From positions 372,001-436,000 of the forward strand of contig CAJNCP010000001.1 in assembly GCA_905221295.1 (NCBI GenBank): a DNA stretch of 64,000 bases, written 5' to 3'. Source of the DNA: a bacterium. GTDB lineage: Bacteria; Bacillota; Bacilli; Lactobacillales; Streptococcaceae. Shown here piece after piece: positions 48,798 to 57,478 of the stretch. The notes under the pieces were generated by a model. That model worked only from the letters and a program-made list of their open reading frames with translations. It was not told where the DNA came from and did not search any database. The stretch's first letter is position 1; every line of letters begins with the position of its first letter. Both the position numbers and the translations under genes were made by a program.

Positions 48798-49120
48798 TCG
48801 TTTATCTTGCAATCGCCTGCGGGTTTGGAGCCCTAGTGCGCTATTTCTTTTCCCGATACAATCAAGCTTCTAAATTGCCACTAGGAACTCTCATAGCCAA
48901 TCTTCTAGGCTGTTTTTTAATTGGCTTGCTCTACAATCATGTGGAGTCCAAGGAAGCCTATGCCATCCTAGCGACAGGTTTTTGTGGTGGCTTGACGACC
49001 TTTTCAACCCTGAATGATGAGCTGCAAAGACTAATCAGTGACAAGAAGGTATTTTATAGCTATTTTCTCTTAACTTACATAGGCGGTTTTCTAGCGATTT
49101 TTTTAGGAATTCTGCTATAA
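48791..49120 (+). CDS. crcB: Fluoride channel CrcB/Fluc, second copy
   Basis: 110-aa partner of the preceding gene: GTLIANLLGCFLIGLL and GFCGGLTTFSTLNDEL. The frame is open to 48773, but ATG 48791 with GGGAGGAAG is the start. Overlap of 7 bp with the first copy argues for coupled translation and 1:1 assembly. Confidence 0.93.
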   Translation: MVIVYLAIACGFGALVRYFFSRYNQASKLPLGTLIANLLGCFLIGLLYNHVESKEAYAILATGFCGGLTTFSTLNDELQRLISDKKVFYSYFLLTYIGGFLAIFLGILL

Positions 49121-49127
49121 ATTTCTT

Positions 49128-49238
49128 TACTTTTAGGTGGAAATTTGGTAAACTGTATCTTGTGTGTAATGGACGCACAAAAATACAGTTTATCCGCTGA
49201 GGAAGGTTCCTCAAGATTGACAAAGATAGGAGAATAAA
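49128..49238 (+). promoter_or_regulatory. Leader of rplS (L19 leader-like)
   Basis: The region holds a long hairpin AACTGTAT (49150-49157) with ATACAGTT (49183-49190), GTGTG / CGCAC inside it, and GAGGAA / TTCCTC (about 49199-49214). Possible promoters are TGCTATAAA (49113-49121) or TTTACT-17-TAAACT (49126-49154). The layout matches the L19 leader family that autoregulates L19; which promoter is used decides whether the first hairpin is transcribed. Confidence 0.6.
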
Positions 49239-49586
49239 ATGAATCCATTAATCCAAAGCTTGACTGAAGGTCAACTTCGTACAGATATCCCATCATTCCG
49301 TCCTGGTGACACTGTTCGTGTACACGCGAAAGTTGTCGAAGGTAACCGTGAACGTATCCAGATTTTTGAGGGTGTTGTGATCGCACGTAAAGGTGCTGGT
49401 ATCTCAGAAAACTACACAGTTCGTAAAATCTCTAACGGTGTAGGTGTTGAGCGTATCTTCCCAATCCACACTCCACGTGTTGAAAAGATCGAAGTTGTTC
49501 GTTACGGTAAAGTACGTCGTGCGAAATTGTACTACTTGCGTGCACTTCAAGGTAAAGCAGCTCGTATCAAAGAAATCCGTCGTTAA
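49239..49586 (+). CDS. rplS: 50S ribosomal protein L19
   Basis: 115 aa; [35 protein letters not shown] and the C-terminal [24 protein letters not shown] are the family signatures. Located at the 30S-50S interface. AGGAGAAT precedes the ATG. Confidence 0.98.
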
Positions 49587-49594
49587 TTCGACTA

Positions 49595-49623
49595 AAAAAC
49601 TCTGCTCATCAGCAGAGTTTTTC
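49595..49623 (+). terminator. Terminator of rplS
   Basis: AAACTCTGC / GCAGAGTTT stem with T run, directly before tRNA-Arg. Confidence 0.85.
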
Positions 49624-49627
49624 TCTA

Positions 49628-49699
49628 GCTCCCTTAGTTCAATGGATATAACAACTCCCTCCTAAGGAGTAGTTGCAGGTTCGATTCCTGCAGGGGGCA
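49628..49699 (+). tRNA. tRNA-Arg (anticodon CCU)
   Basis: 72 nt. Acceptor GCTCCCT (49628-49634) pairs with AGGGGGC (49692-49698, one G-T). Anticodon stem ACTCC / GGAGT with loop CTCCTAA places CCT at 49661-49663. T-arm GCAGG-TTCGATT-CCTGC is intact. CCA is not encoded. The rare-codon tRNA-Arg is a plausible insertion point for accessory DNA, and accessory genes begin directly downstream. Confidence 0.96.
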
Positions 49700-49896
49700 G
49701 TAATTCAATCAAAAAGCACTGAATGATCAGTGTTTTTTTGTCTTAAAATAGAAACCATTTCAGATGAAAATGGAGGTGTGGTATAATAGGAGAAAGTATC
49801 AGTGCTTATTTGAAGGGGAATTTCTCTCCTTATTATGAGTATTAGGATTTAGTTTTCTGAGAAAAATAATGATGTTTGAGTAAAGAAGGAAATGGA
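49700..49896 (+). other. Intergenic region before the accessory cluster
   Basis: Contains a short hairpin AAAAAGCACTGA...TCAGTGTTTTTTT (about 49710-49739) that can terminate the tRNA transcript, and GGTATAATAG (about 49780-49789), a -10 of a promoter for the following genes. A small non-canonical ATG at 49872 opens only two codons. Nothing else is seen. Confidence 0.5.
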
Positions 49897-50130
49897 GTGA
49901 AAATTTCTGGAACAAGCGGTAACATTACTTTTGATTATGAAAATGGTTATGTTTTAAAAGCAGAGGGAGAGTTGTTGACTGATGGTAGCTTTATTGTATA
50001 TAGGTCAAGCATACAGAATTGGGAACCACCTTACAATCACATTCCTATCACACAGAACGAGATAGATAAACTTGTCGAGGAAGTGAACTCCATGATGACG
50101 GAGCAAACAATTCAGATCGAATTTATCTGA
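49897..50130 (+). CDS. Imm74-like immunity protein
   Basis: About 77 aa, small beta-rich protein. The motif ISGTSGNITFDYENG and LKAEGELLTDGSFIVYRSSIQNWEPPYNHIPIT resembles the Imm74 family of polymorphic-toxin immunity proteins (compact GEL and SSI.WE.P core). Start chosen as GTG 49897 after AAGGA; a TTG at 49876 has no ribosome site. No cognate toxin follows, so it appears to be an orphan immunity gene. Acts in the cytoplasm. Confidence 0.6.
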   Translation: MKISGTSGNITFDYENGYVLKAEGELLTDGSFIVYRSSIQNWEPPYNHIPITQNEIDKLVEEVNSMMTEQTIQIEFI

Positions 50131-50150
50131 GATAGAGTAGGAGAAGGGTG

Positions 50151-50705
50151 ATGAAAATTGATTACAGTGAACAGATGCTCACCTGAGAGTGGGAAGGTAG
50201 TGATCTAAAGATAGAACTACCAGATATCATTCATGCGGAATATCATAAAGATGAGAACATAGTGATGGTTTATAGTGGGGAAAATCTTATTAACAAAATC
50301 ATTTTCTACTTTAGTTTAGAAGGAAAATTGTTAGGGCAACAAAATGTAGAGGAAGGAAGTCTAGAGTGGCATTATAAGGGCCAACATCAGATTGGTTTTC
50401 ATCATTTACATCATCTTCGATTTAGTCCTAAATATCAGCGTATCTTCAGTATATTTCGCTCATCAAGCAATTTAGACGAACCATCAGAATTAGAGATTTA
50501 TAATTTAGAAGGTGAAAAAATCTACGAAATTGAATCTCCTGCAGGATTTACAATGCTGTATATTTCTGAAATAAGTAAAGAAAAACTGAGAATTGCATGT
50601 GAAGCTCTTAAAGAAAATTGTTTTGATAAATCTGGTCGAAGAAATTTCTATTTTAATTTGGATTTAGAAACTAGAAAATGGGTAAAAGATGGCGTAGCCT
50701 ATTGA
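50151..50705 (+). pseudogene. Hypothetical protein gene interrupted by in-frame TGA
   Basis: From ATG 50151 (after GGAGAAGGGTG) the frame reads MKIDYSEQMLT, TGA at 50184-50186, then stays open in the same frame to 50705. An internal GTG/ATG at 50262-50265 could still start a 147-residue product. The reading EWEGSD after the stop suggests a TGG (Trp) to TGA change. About 185 codons in all, beta-rich, no recognised domain; may be another immunity-type protein. AT-rich like its neighbours. Confidence 0.7.
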
Positions 50706-50775
50706 GGAAGAGAAATGGAAACCTGATTCTTACGATATTCTGGTTGAGAGAAGAACTTGCGCTAGGAGAATACAA

Positions 50776-51198
50776 ATGAAACCAACAAAACTACAATGTG
50801 AAGATGTTATCCAGTTTGAAGAGGTAAAAGGCTACGGTCAGCATATATGGAGAGATGGTAATAATCTTTATTACGTTACCGAGGAGGGAGGAATTGCCCC
50901 TCAGCGAGTGGTTTATGAATTACCAAATGAGTTATTTGCCTTACTAGAGAGTGGGGAGAGAACGGAGTTAGAAGTATTAAGTAAACTTCAGATCGATCGT
51001 TGGCCACCGACGGAAGAGGAAAAGAAAGCTAGTGAGAAACGATTCATAGAAGAGAGCCCTACATCTTTAATTGATTTACCTGAAACTAGAGATTTATTTA
51101 CTAAAGAAGAACTTGAAAAATTAATTCCGATTGCTGAGCAAATGTGGATTGACTGGAGAGGTAAGCTTCCAGGTGATTATGTGTCACCACTTAAGTAA
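50776..51198 (+). CDS. Hypothetical protein with RWP repeat domain (paralogous family)
   Basis: 140 aa, no membrane segment. Residues about 25-82 (YYVTEEGGIAPQRVVYELP, then ELFALLESGERTELEVLSKL and RWPPTEEE) match a domain repeated in the next genes: a beta pair, a xxLP.E helix and a closing RWP. The C-terminal tail (LFTKEELEKLIPIAEQMWIDWRGKLPGDYVSPL) is separate. Not recognised; belongs to the presumed immunity cluster. Confidence 0.65.
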   Translation: MKPTKLQCEDVIQFEEVKGYGQHIWRDGNNLYYVTEEGGIAPQRVVYELPNELFALLESGERTELEVLSKLQIDRWPPTEEEKKASEKRFIEESPTSLIDLPETRDLFTKEELEKLIPIAEQMWIDWRGKLPGDYVSPLK

Positions 51199-51307
51199 AA
51201 GAGATATATAATGAAACTGAGTTCCCGATATTAGAGAGCTCTAATCCAGTTCACTGAAGCTATGAAAAAGCTTGTATCATTTGATTATGGTTAGAAAGGG
51301 AGTGAAA

Positions 51308-51871
51308 ATGGAAGAAAAGAATAAACATTATAAAGGACTAGTTCATCTAGGAGAGTTTAAAAACAAATTGGTTTACTATGACCTAAAAGTAAGGAAACTG
51401 TATTTTTCGATTCCAGAAAGAACCTCTAAGTATCAACAGTACGTTATACTTTCCCTGATATTACTAGTTCTTCCATTTATTAGATTCCTGAATGGTCTGA
51501 CAATTTTCAGTATAGCTGAGCACAAGTATCTTTATTTGATTTTATTCTCTTGTCTTTCCTTACTTTTCGGGAAATTGCTAGATGTCTATTTTAAGAAAGA
51601 TTTGGATTTGTATCCGGCTCTATTTACAGATTTGGAGTATTTAGAATTCCTAGAGGTAGTAAAGAAAAGTGGAGCTGTTGTTTCTTCCGTATTTCGTGGT
51701 AGCTTTATTAGTTTGTTAGTATCTTTAGTCGTCTTCCTGTTATATCCTAGTTTTTTGCCATTATTTTTCCACTCGATGCTTTTGTTTATTCTCTATTTGT
51801 GTTTAGCCAATAAATTGCACAAGCGAAAGAAGGTCATGGAGAAATTGATAAGAAATGCGCGCACCAACTAG
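51308..51871 (+). CDS. Hypothetical membrane protein of the immunity cluster
   Basis: 187 aa with about four hydrophobic helices (YVILSLILLVLPFIRFL, YLYLILFSCLSLLFG, FISLLVSLVVFLLY, FFHSMLLFILYLCLA) and a basic C terminus. ATG 51308 after GAAAGGGAGTG is preferred over the first in-frame codon at 51272. Membrane immunity proteins that block pore-forming toxins have this look, but no family was recognised. Confidence 0.6.
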   Translation: MEEKNKHYKGLVHLGEFKNKLVYYDLKVRKLYFSIPERTSKYQQYVILSLILLVLPFIRFLNGLTIFSIAEHKYLYLILFSCLSLLFGKLLDVYFKKDLDLYPALFTDLEYLEFLEVVKKSGAVVSSVFRGSFISLLVSLVVFLLYPSFLPLFFHSMLLFILYLCLANKLHKRKKVMEKLIRNARTN

Positions 51872-51925
51872 ATCTTTTTTGCCTATGATAAAGAAGAATT
51901 AAAAAAGTAAAGGAAGTTGATTTAT

Positions 51926-52357
51926 ATGACAACAGAAATGCTGCAATACAAAAATTGTAGGATATTAAAAGACAACAATGATTATGAGATTCTGTGGAGT
52001 AGAGGGAAAGAAGTGCTGAATTTTCCCATTAGCCAGGAATTAGCAGAACGTGTTTCAAAATCAGAAAAAGATTCTTTAGAAGTAATGTTTTATTGTGAAC
52101 ATCATCGTTGGCCTAAAGCAGATGAGTTAGAAGATTATAATCAATCGGATACGATTGTACATAAAGGTGATGGCTTTTCTGTATATGAAACAAATGGATA
52201 TTACGAAATTAGCTTCTTTAAAGAAATTGGAGGAGTCATGGGGCCAGAAGTTCGCTATCCTATTTCTAAAGAACTAATGGATAAAGCATTTGAATCTTCT
52301 AGGGGAGCATACGAAGTCATGGTTTATGCTGAAACAGGGCGCTGGCCTTTATGGTAA
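51926..52357 (+). CDS. Hypothetical protein with two RWP repeat domains
   Basis: 143 aa, made almost entirely of two copies of the domain seen in the genes on either side: copy 1 (about 17-70; FPISQELAERVSKSEKDSLEVM and HHRWPKADE) and copy 2 (about 78-143; YPISKELMDKAFESSRGAYEVM and GRWPLW). No signal peptide. ATG 51926 after AAAGGAAG is taken rather than the TTG at 51917. Function unknown. Confidence 0.65.
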   Translation: MTTEMLQYKNCRILKDNNDYEILWSRGKEVLNFPISQELAERVSKSEKDSLEVMFYCEHHRWPKADELEDYNQSDTIVHKGDGFSVYETNGYYEISFFKEIGGVMGPEVRYPISKELMDKAFESSRGAYEVMVYAETGRWPLW

Positions 52358-52438
52358 AGTATATTACATCATAAGAACAGCCCCAAAATAGGGAACAACT
52401 AATCAGTAGATATTTGGTAAAAGACAAAGGAGATAAGA

Positions 52439-53098
52439 ATGGAGTCAATTTATGTAAGTCAAAAAGATATGTTGGAAATTTGTCAAGATGGTGATAAGTA
52501 TTTCTTGCGTTATCCAACTTTTAATATTACCATGCCAGAAGTAGTTCAAGAAATCCCAAAAGAAGCTGCAGATAGTTACATGTCGGGAGAACATACTGGT
52601 AAAGAGTTGATGAATTATGCAGATTATGGTTTTTGGAAATCTAAAAAACAGTATACACAAGATGAGTCTGGTAAGCTCTTCATCGAAAATCATCCTTCTT
52701 TTATTTTAAAAAACTCAGGAAATACTCGTCGTCTTTTTACAGCAGAGGAATTTAGACAAATTGTCACCCAAGCAATTGTTTCAGAACTGGAACCTAACGA
52801 ACTTGATGCAATTGGTATAGTTGATAATCATTTAGAGTTACTGCTTGTTGATCCAGTCGGCTGGGAGGAAGAGATAGAAGCAGTCCATCTGGAAATTCTG
52901 CAAGAAAAAATGAATAATTACATTCACTTCCTCGAAAGCAAACAGTATGTGGAACGATATGGTGATAAGTTTGACAAAAAAGTCATCCATATCACATTCC
53001 AGTATTCTCCATCTGATAACGGTTTAGCCTTTCTCGCAGCTGTTCAGAAGGTGTTACAACCCACAGATATGAGTTTAAAGATAGAATTGCCAGAGTAA
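52439..53098 (+). CDS. RWP-like domain plus DUF6572 domain protein
   Basis: 219 aa in two parts. Residues about 18-70 are a fourth, diverged copy of the repeated domain (YFLRYPTFNITMP, EVVQEIPKEAADSYMSGEHT). Residues about 85-219 resemble DUF6572 (VDNHLELLLVDPVGWEEEIEAVHLEILQEKMNNYIHFLESKQY, ending with IHITFQYSPSDNGLAFL), a domain often found with contact-dependent or T7SS toxins as an immunity-like partner. A terminator follows. Confidence 0.6.
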   Translation: MESIYVSQKDMLEICQDGDKYFLRYPTFNITMPEVVQEIPKEAADSYMSGEHTGKELMNYADYGFWKSKKQYTQDESGKLFIENHPSFILKNSGNTRRLFTAEEFRQIVTQAIVSELEPNELDAIGIVDNHLELLLVDPVGWEEEIEAVHLEILQEKMNNYIHFLESKQYVERYGDKFDKKVIHITFQYSPSDNGLAFLAAVQKVLQPTDMSLKIELPE

Positions 53099-53100
53099 TA

Positions 53101-53127
53101 AAGAGAGCGAAATCCGCTCTTTTTTTG
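53101..53127 (+). terminator. Terminator after the RWP/DUF6572 gene
   Basis: AGAGAGCG / CGCTCTTTT-type hairpin (GAGCGaaatcCGCTC core) with seven T. Confidence 0.8.
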
Positions 53128-53275
53128 TGGTATAATGGGACAAGGACATTTTCTTTGTTTTTCTGTTTGGCAACCATTTCAAAACAGATTCAAAAGATGG
53201 CGAATGGTCTAAATCAGATTAAAGGAAAAGTTAAAAGTATTTCGAACAGAAATATGGCAAATAAGGAGGAGAAAA

Positions 53276-54367
53276 ATGAAGAAAGTACTACTAATAGTCG
53301 GATCTGTCCTGTTGGGTGTTCTGCTTCTATGGGGTTATCATAGTTATCAACAATCAGAGCAGGATAAACAAGAACGCCAACAATCAGAGCAGGCCAAGCA
53401 AGAACGTCAAAAATATGAAAATATGGGTTACTATACAGGAAAATGGGAAATTGATTCTTATGAATTTTTAGAAGATGGCAGGGGAGTGGCCGTGCATTGG
53501 AAGTCATTAAACCCTGACGAAGATAGACTATTTCAAAAATATAATCCTCTTTTTGGAGATAGCTTTGCAAGAACTAATGGCGCTTCTAATCAAAGGTATA
53601 TTACTCGATTAAATATTAAAGTACAATCTGGTAACTTAGCTAGGAATCGACCCCAAGATGAATCTGACGGATACTTTACTCTTTCTATCTATCGAATACG
53701 GGATAGACGATTGGAGGAATCGAAAGTAGACCTCTATCAGTTGGTAGGAGACTACAATGAAAATTATTTTCCAGTATCAATAGGTGCTATTGTAGAAATA
53801 AATGGGAAAGATTATCTCCCTATAGCTGTTCATAATCCAGATTGGTATATTACTAAGAGAAAGCAGTTATGGTTAAATTTAGAAACCAAGCAAATTGATT
53901 GGGAAGACACAAAAATACAACAGTATCCTGAAACTCCTTCGGTAGATCTAGGTTCTTCAAAAGAGAAATTGATAGAGATGACTATCTTACAAACTTACTA
54001 TGATAGTCTTCGCCAAAATCAACTTTCCTTTCATCAAGATGTATTGAAGGGAAGTGTTTTGGAGACAGCTCATCCTAAAGTTTATCAGTTATTAAGTGAG
54101 AAAGATTCACAGTTTTTCCTTTTGATTGATTCTAAGTATGATTATGATAGGGTTTATGGGGATGTTTCACAGTTTCTTGATTTGTATCAGCTTTTTGTCC
54201 CAGCAAATACGAATCTTTACGAAGGGCTTACGATTCCAGCCGAACTCAGTAAGGATGATCAAGAGCATTCAGTCAATAGCAAAGAAGAATTTGATTTGTA
54301 TTACGATGTTGCCAAAGACCGTGAGTTGAACAAACAACGTCGAATACTGGTTGAAAAAGGAGAATAA
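53276..54367 (+). CDS. Membrane-anchored extracytoplasmic protein, paralogue A
   Basis: 363 aa. N-terminal signal-anchor (VLLIVGSVLLGVLLLWGY), then a tandem repeat QQSEQ(D/A)KQERQ encoded by a 30-nt duplication (about 53348-53407), then a large extracellular domain. The central block VDLYQLVGDYNENYFPVSIGA...INGKDYLPIAVHN...LWLNLETKQI resembles the next gene, so the two are paralogues. AAGGAGGAG before ATG. No family recognised; may be a surface immunity or adhesion protein. Confidence 0.65.
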   Translation: MKKVLLIVGSVLLGVLLLWGYHSYQQSEQDKQERQQSEQAKQERQKYENMGYYTGKWEIDSYEFLEDGRGVAVHWKSLNPDEDRLFQKYNPLFGDSFARTNGASNQRYITRLNIKVQSGNLARNRPQDESDGYFTLSIYRIRDRRLEESKVDLYQLVGDYNENYFPVSIGAIVEINGKDYLPIAVHNPDWYITKRKQLWLNLETKQIDWEDTKIQQYPETPSVDLGSSKEKLIEMTILQTYYDSLRQNQLSFHQDVLKGSVLETAHPKVYQLLSEKDSQFFLLIDSKYDYDRVYGDVSQFLDLYQLFVPANTNLYEGLTIPAELSKDDQEHSVNSKEEFDLYYDVAKDRELNKQRRILVEKGE

Positions 54368-54420
54368 GAGGATGATTATCTCTATCCTTTCAAAGTCAAA
54401 TAAAGGAGGATTCTTACCAA

Positions 54421-55329
54421 ATGAAATACCTAAAGACTCTCAGCTTCCGAACTAAGGTGTTTGTGGGCTTGCTTCTAGTTTCTTTGGTGGGCTATGGTGT
54501 CTATTCTTATACCTGGCCCATATATGTCCAATGGCAGGAAGACCATGAGGTATTGATAGTTAAAACAGAGGTGGAGCGCATTGAAACCTTTGGTTCCCAG
54601 AACCGTTATGTTTATTATAAAATGAAGGAGCCTATGATTCCAGTTGTTTTATCCAATCATTTTGTTATAAGTAATGCAAAGTTTGTTGGGAGGAGCGAGA
54701 GTAATCTGGTGGAATTAACGCTAGATGTTTATGATCTCAATCATTTAGAGAACCCACCAAAGACGATTGATGTAGTCAAACTAATCCAAACCTATGACCA
54801 AAATTATAGAGTGGATTTTTATGAGAAAAGAGGCTACACTGATAACGGGAAAGATTATTTAGTTTTTTCTTTGACGAATAAGCAAAATAGAGAAGATAAG
54901 AAGGAGGTTGCTTTGGATGTAGCTTCCGAACAGATAGTACCGGCTCTACCCGAGGTTAAAACAGATTCCAAACGATTTGCCTTCTCTTTTACTTATACTA
55001 ATTTGGATGATATAGCTACTGAATACGGCCTTATCCCCATTTATTATTTATACTACCGTAATGATTCAAAAGTGAGAGAAGATACTAATATAAACTTTAT
55101 TAGGGATTACCCTGAATATTATAAGGGCATGGAAGGGGCGGCTAAAATAGTAGTTAGAAAAGGTGACTATTCCGATCCGGAAGCTATTTTCCAAGATATG
55201 CGCCATTGGTTTGCGCCGGTCGGTCAGGATAAGCTAGATGTTGTTGGGATAGATCCTAAAACAAAGGAAGAGACTCCGCTCAACAGTTACCAAGAGTATC
55301 AGGAATGGTATGAGAAACACGTAAAATAG
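54421..55329 (+). CDS. Membrane-anchored extracytoplasmic protein, paralogue B
   Basis: 302 aa with an N-terminal signal-anchor (VFVGLLLVSLVGYGVYSY) and an extracellular domain paralogous to the preceding gene (VDVVKLIQTYDQNYRVDFYEKRGY..NGKDYLVFSLTN..KEVALDVASEQI). Shorter, and without the Q-rich repeat. AAAGGAGG before ATG. No lipobox. Function unknown; the pair probably arose by duplication within the accessory island. Confidence 0.65.
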   Translation: MKYLKTLSFRTKVFVGLLLVSLVGYGVYSYTWPIYVQWQEDHEVLIVKTEVERIETFGSQNRYVYYKMKEPMIPVVLSNHFVISNAKFVGRSESNLVELTLDVYDLNHLENPPKTIDVVKLIQTYDQNYRVDFYEKRGYTDNGKDYLVFSLTNKQNREDKKEVALDVASEQIVPALPEVKTDSKRFAFSFTYTNLDDIATEYGLIPIYYLYYRNDSKVREDTNINFIRDYPEYYKGMEGAAKIVVRKGDYSDPEAIFQDMRHWFAPVGQDKLDVVGIDPKTKEETPLNSYQEYQEWYEKHVK

Positions 55330-55656
55330 ATTTGGAAGGGAATCCACCAGGGCTTGGAGACTGCCAAAAGTGTTGGCAAGAATGTTTCTGATTTTTTCAA
55401 TGGCATTTCTATTCGATGCAATTCAATCACAAATTAGTTTAGTTCAATGGAAAAAATAGATAATGAATTAGTAAAAATTGACTGGATAACAAGGTCATGG
55501 CATCTGCAGATAATCTGATTTCGTATTTCAATTCTAGTTAGAATGGATTGATAGAAAGATGACTTTATCGAAGTAATTCTATTTAAAAAAAGAATATCGT
55601 TTATTCTCATTCTTATTGAAATTGTAAATTGTCAACAAAAGGAAGGTTCGACTTTC
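55330..55656 (+). pseudogene. Degenerate coding remnant, possibly of a secreted toxin
   Basis: Directly behind the stop of paralogue B, in the same frame, lie 35 open codons (IWKGIHQGLETAKSVGKNVSD then FFNGIS) resembling the linker/hydrophobic segments of LXG-type toxins. After that, short frames such as MASADNLISYFNSS are broken by stops. No intact gene; probably debris of a polymorphic toxin. Promoter-like TTATTGAAAT precedes the next gene. Confidence 0.4.
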
Positions 55657-56532
55657 ATGATTAAAAAAATAGCTTTAATCCTAATATCTTTTTTGACAAT
55701 CCTGCTAATTTTTATTGGACCAGCTCAAGCAGACCTAGTGATACCAGATAGACCTTCTAATGGCATTTATGATCCAAACCATTATTTATCAGGGGTTGTT
55801 TCGGATAAATTACAAGAACTAAATAGCAAATCGGAAATTCAAATTGGCATTTATATTGTTGAGAGTCTAAATGGTGAATCTTTAGAAGAATTGTCAAATA
55901 CTATAGCCAGATCTTGGAAAATCGGTTATTCGGATTCCAATAAGGGGGCATTGTTACTGATTGCTATAAAAGATAGAAAGTTTCGTATTGAAACCTCTAA
56001 TAACCTATCTATTACATTGACTGATACAAAGGCTAAGAAAATATTAGATGCCTCTCGTGATAAGATGCGAGCAAAAGACTATGACGGAGCTGTTATTGAT
56101 ATAATACAAAATATTTCCAATCAAGAGTATAAATTAGCTGATGCACCTGTAGTAGAGAGGAATTATTTACTAGCATTCTTCAAAAAAGTATGGAATATAT
56201 TCGGAGGTATTATTATCTGGGTTGGTATCATTTCTATTATTACATTTTTGATTTCTGCTGTTTGTTATATATCTGATTTTTTTATGTATGGATCTACTTC
56301 AAATAGAAAGAGAAAATCCAATAAAATGTATGAGGGTAATGATAAATTATTCCCTTATGATACTGCATTTTTTAATGATGGTTCATGGTCGCAAAAAGCA
56401 CTAAGAGACTTCCGTAGTCAAAATAGAGGTAAGTATTCTGAGAAAAGTAGCAGTGACTCCTCATCGTCTTGGTCGGGTGACGATTGGTCTGGCGGTGGTT
56501 TTGATGGTGGAGGATCATCAAGTGATTGGTAA
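55657..56532 (+). CDS. TPM-domain secreted/membrane protein (YgcG-like)
   Basis: 291 aa. Signal peptide (about 1-26, ending AQA), then a TPM (Psb32/YgcG) domain (YDPNHYLSGVVSDKLQELN, IQIGIYIVESLNGESLEEL, GALLLIAIKDRKFRIETS), one transmembrane helix (about 188-205) and a tail rich in Ser/Gly (SSSSWSGDDWSGGGFDGGGSSSDW). TPM proteins are linked to membrane-protein quality or phosphatase activity. GGAAGG precedes the ATG. Last gene of the accessory block. Confidence 0.75.
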   Translation: MIKKIALILISFLTILLIFIGPAQADLVIPDRPSNGIYDPNHYLSGVVSDKLQELNSKSEIQIGIYIVESLNGESLEELSNTIARSWKIGYSDSNKGALLLIAIKDRKFRIETSNNLSITLTDTKAKKILDASRDKMRAKDYDGAVIDIIQNISNQEYKLADAPVVERNYLLAFFKKVWNIFGGIIIWVGIISIITFLISAVCYISDFFMYGSTSNRKRKSNKMYEGNDKLFPYDTAFFNDGSWSQKALRDFRSQNRGKYSEKSSSDSSSSWSGDDWSGGGFDGGGSSSDW

Positions 56533-56621
56533 TTTAGTATAGTTCATAGCAATTTACCTACCTAGATGAACGAACTTAATCACTTTAAAAAATGATGGGA
56601 TAGAAAAACTATTGATTTGAA

Positions 56622-56645
56622 AAAACCGCTCTCCAGAGCGGTTTT
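56622..56645. terminator. Terminator between the TPM gene and the HAD gene
   Basis: AAAACCGCTCT / AGAGCGGTTTT, suitable for both convergent genes. Confidence 0.9.
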
Positions 56646-56662
56646 CGTCTATTCTTATCTTT

Positions 56663-57469
56663 TTACAATACCCACGTTCGAATAGCATGGGCTACGCCAG
56701 ATTCGTCATTTGTTTTGGTGATGTATTTGGCGATTTTTTTGAGTTCTGGATTTCCATTTTCCATAACAACGGGGTTTCCAACGACTTCGAGCATGGCGCG
56801 GTCATTTTCTTCGTCCCCGATTGCCATGGTTTCATCTGTGGTCAATCCGAGTTTTTCAGCTAGGTGAGTGATGGCTGAGCCCTTGTCTACATTCTTTTTA
56901 AGGAGTTCGAGGTAGAAAGGAGCAGATTTGTTGATGGAGTAGCGTTCGTAAAATTCTGCTGGGATTTTTTCAATAGCCGCGTCGAGAATTTCTGGTTCAT
57001 CGATAAACATACACTTGACGATTTCCTTGTCAGCCATTTCTTCAGGTGTGCGGTAGAAGATAGGCATGCTGACGAGGGTTGATTCGTGCACCGTGTATTT
57101 TCCGATATTGCGATTGGCAGTATAGATACCGTCCTTGGTAATAGCGTGCATGTGGACACCGAGCTTGCGACTGAGGAATTCCATATCTAGATAATTCTCA
57201 TAGGTCAAGGATTCGCTGATAATCTCATGGCCAGTAGCAGTTTCTTGGACAAGGGCACCGTTGAAGGTTACTACATAGTCACCCTCGTCTCTCAACTGCA
57301 AGTCGTCCAGAAGTTTGGCAACACCTGCAATGGGACGACCCGTTGCAATGACGATTTTGACACCGGCTTGTTTGGCATCTTGGATGGCAGAAAAGACTTC
57401 AGGAGTGATTTCCTTTTTACTGTTAACCAGGGTACCATCGATATCGACGGCGATTAGTTTAATACTCAT
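56663..57469 (-). CDS. Cof-type HAD phosphatase
   Basis: 268-aa Cof/YidA subfamily HAD hydrolase (sugar phosphates, FMN and similar substrates). Motif I VDIDGTLVN with both Asp, motif II VIATGRP, Lys motif and motif IV GDEENDRAM. Unlike the HAD protein at 5484 all catalytic residues are present. It is the second gene after the HD hydrolase, 9 bp behind it. Confidence 0.92.
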   Translation of the reverse strand: MSIKLIAVDIDGTLVNSKKEITPEVFSAIQDAKQAGVKIVIATGRPIAGVAKLLDDLQLRDEGDYVVTFNGALVQETATGHEIISESLTYENYLDMEFLSRKLGVHMHAITKDGIYTANRNIGKYTVHESTLVSMPIFYRTPEEMADKEIVKCMFIDEPEILDAAIEKIPAEFYERYSINKSAPFYLELLKKNVDKGSAITHLAEKLGLTTDETMAIGDEENDRAMLEVVGNPVVMENGNPELKKIAKYITKTNDESGVAHAIRTWVL

Positions 57470-57478
57470 ATATTTCCT

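Noticed and set aside
53125..53275. Short open frame between the RWP/DUF6572 gene and paralogue A
   Set aside because: It begins in the -10 region of a promoter and overlaps the next gene's start; only a weak resemblance to toxin linkers, so it is not listed as a gene.
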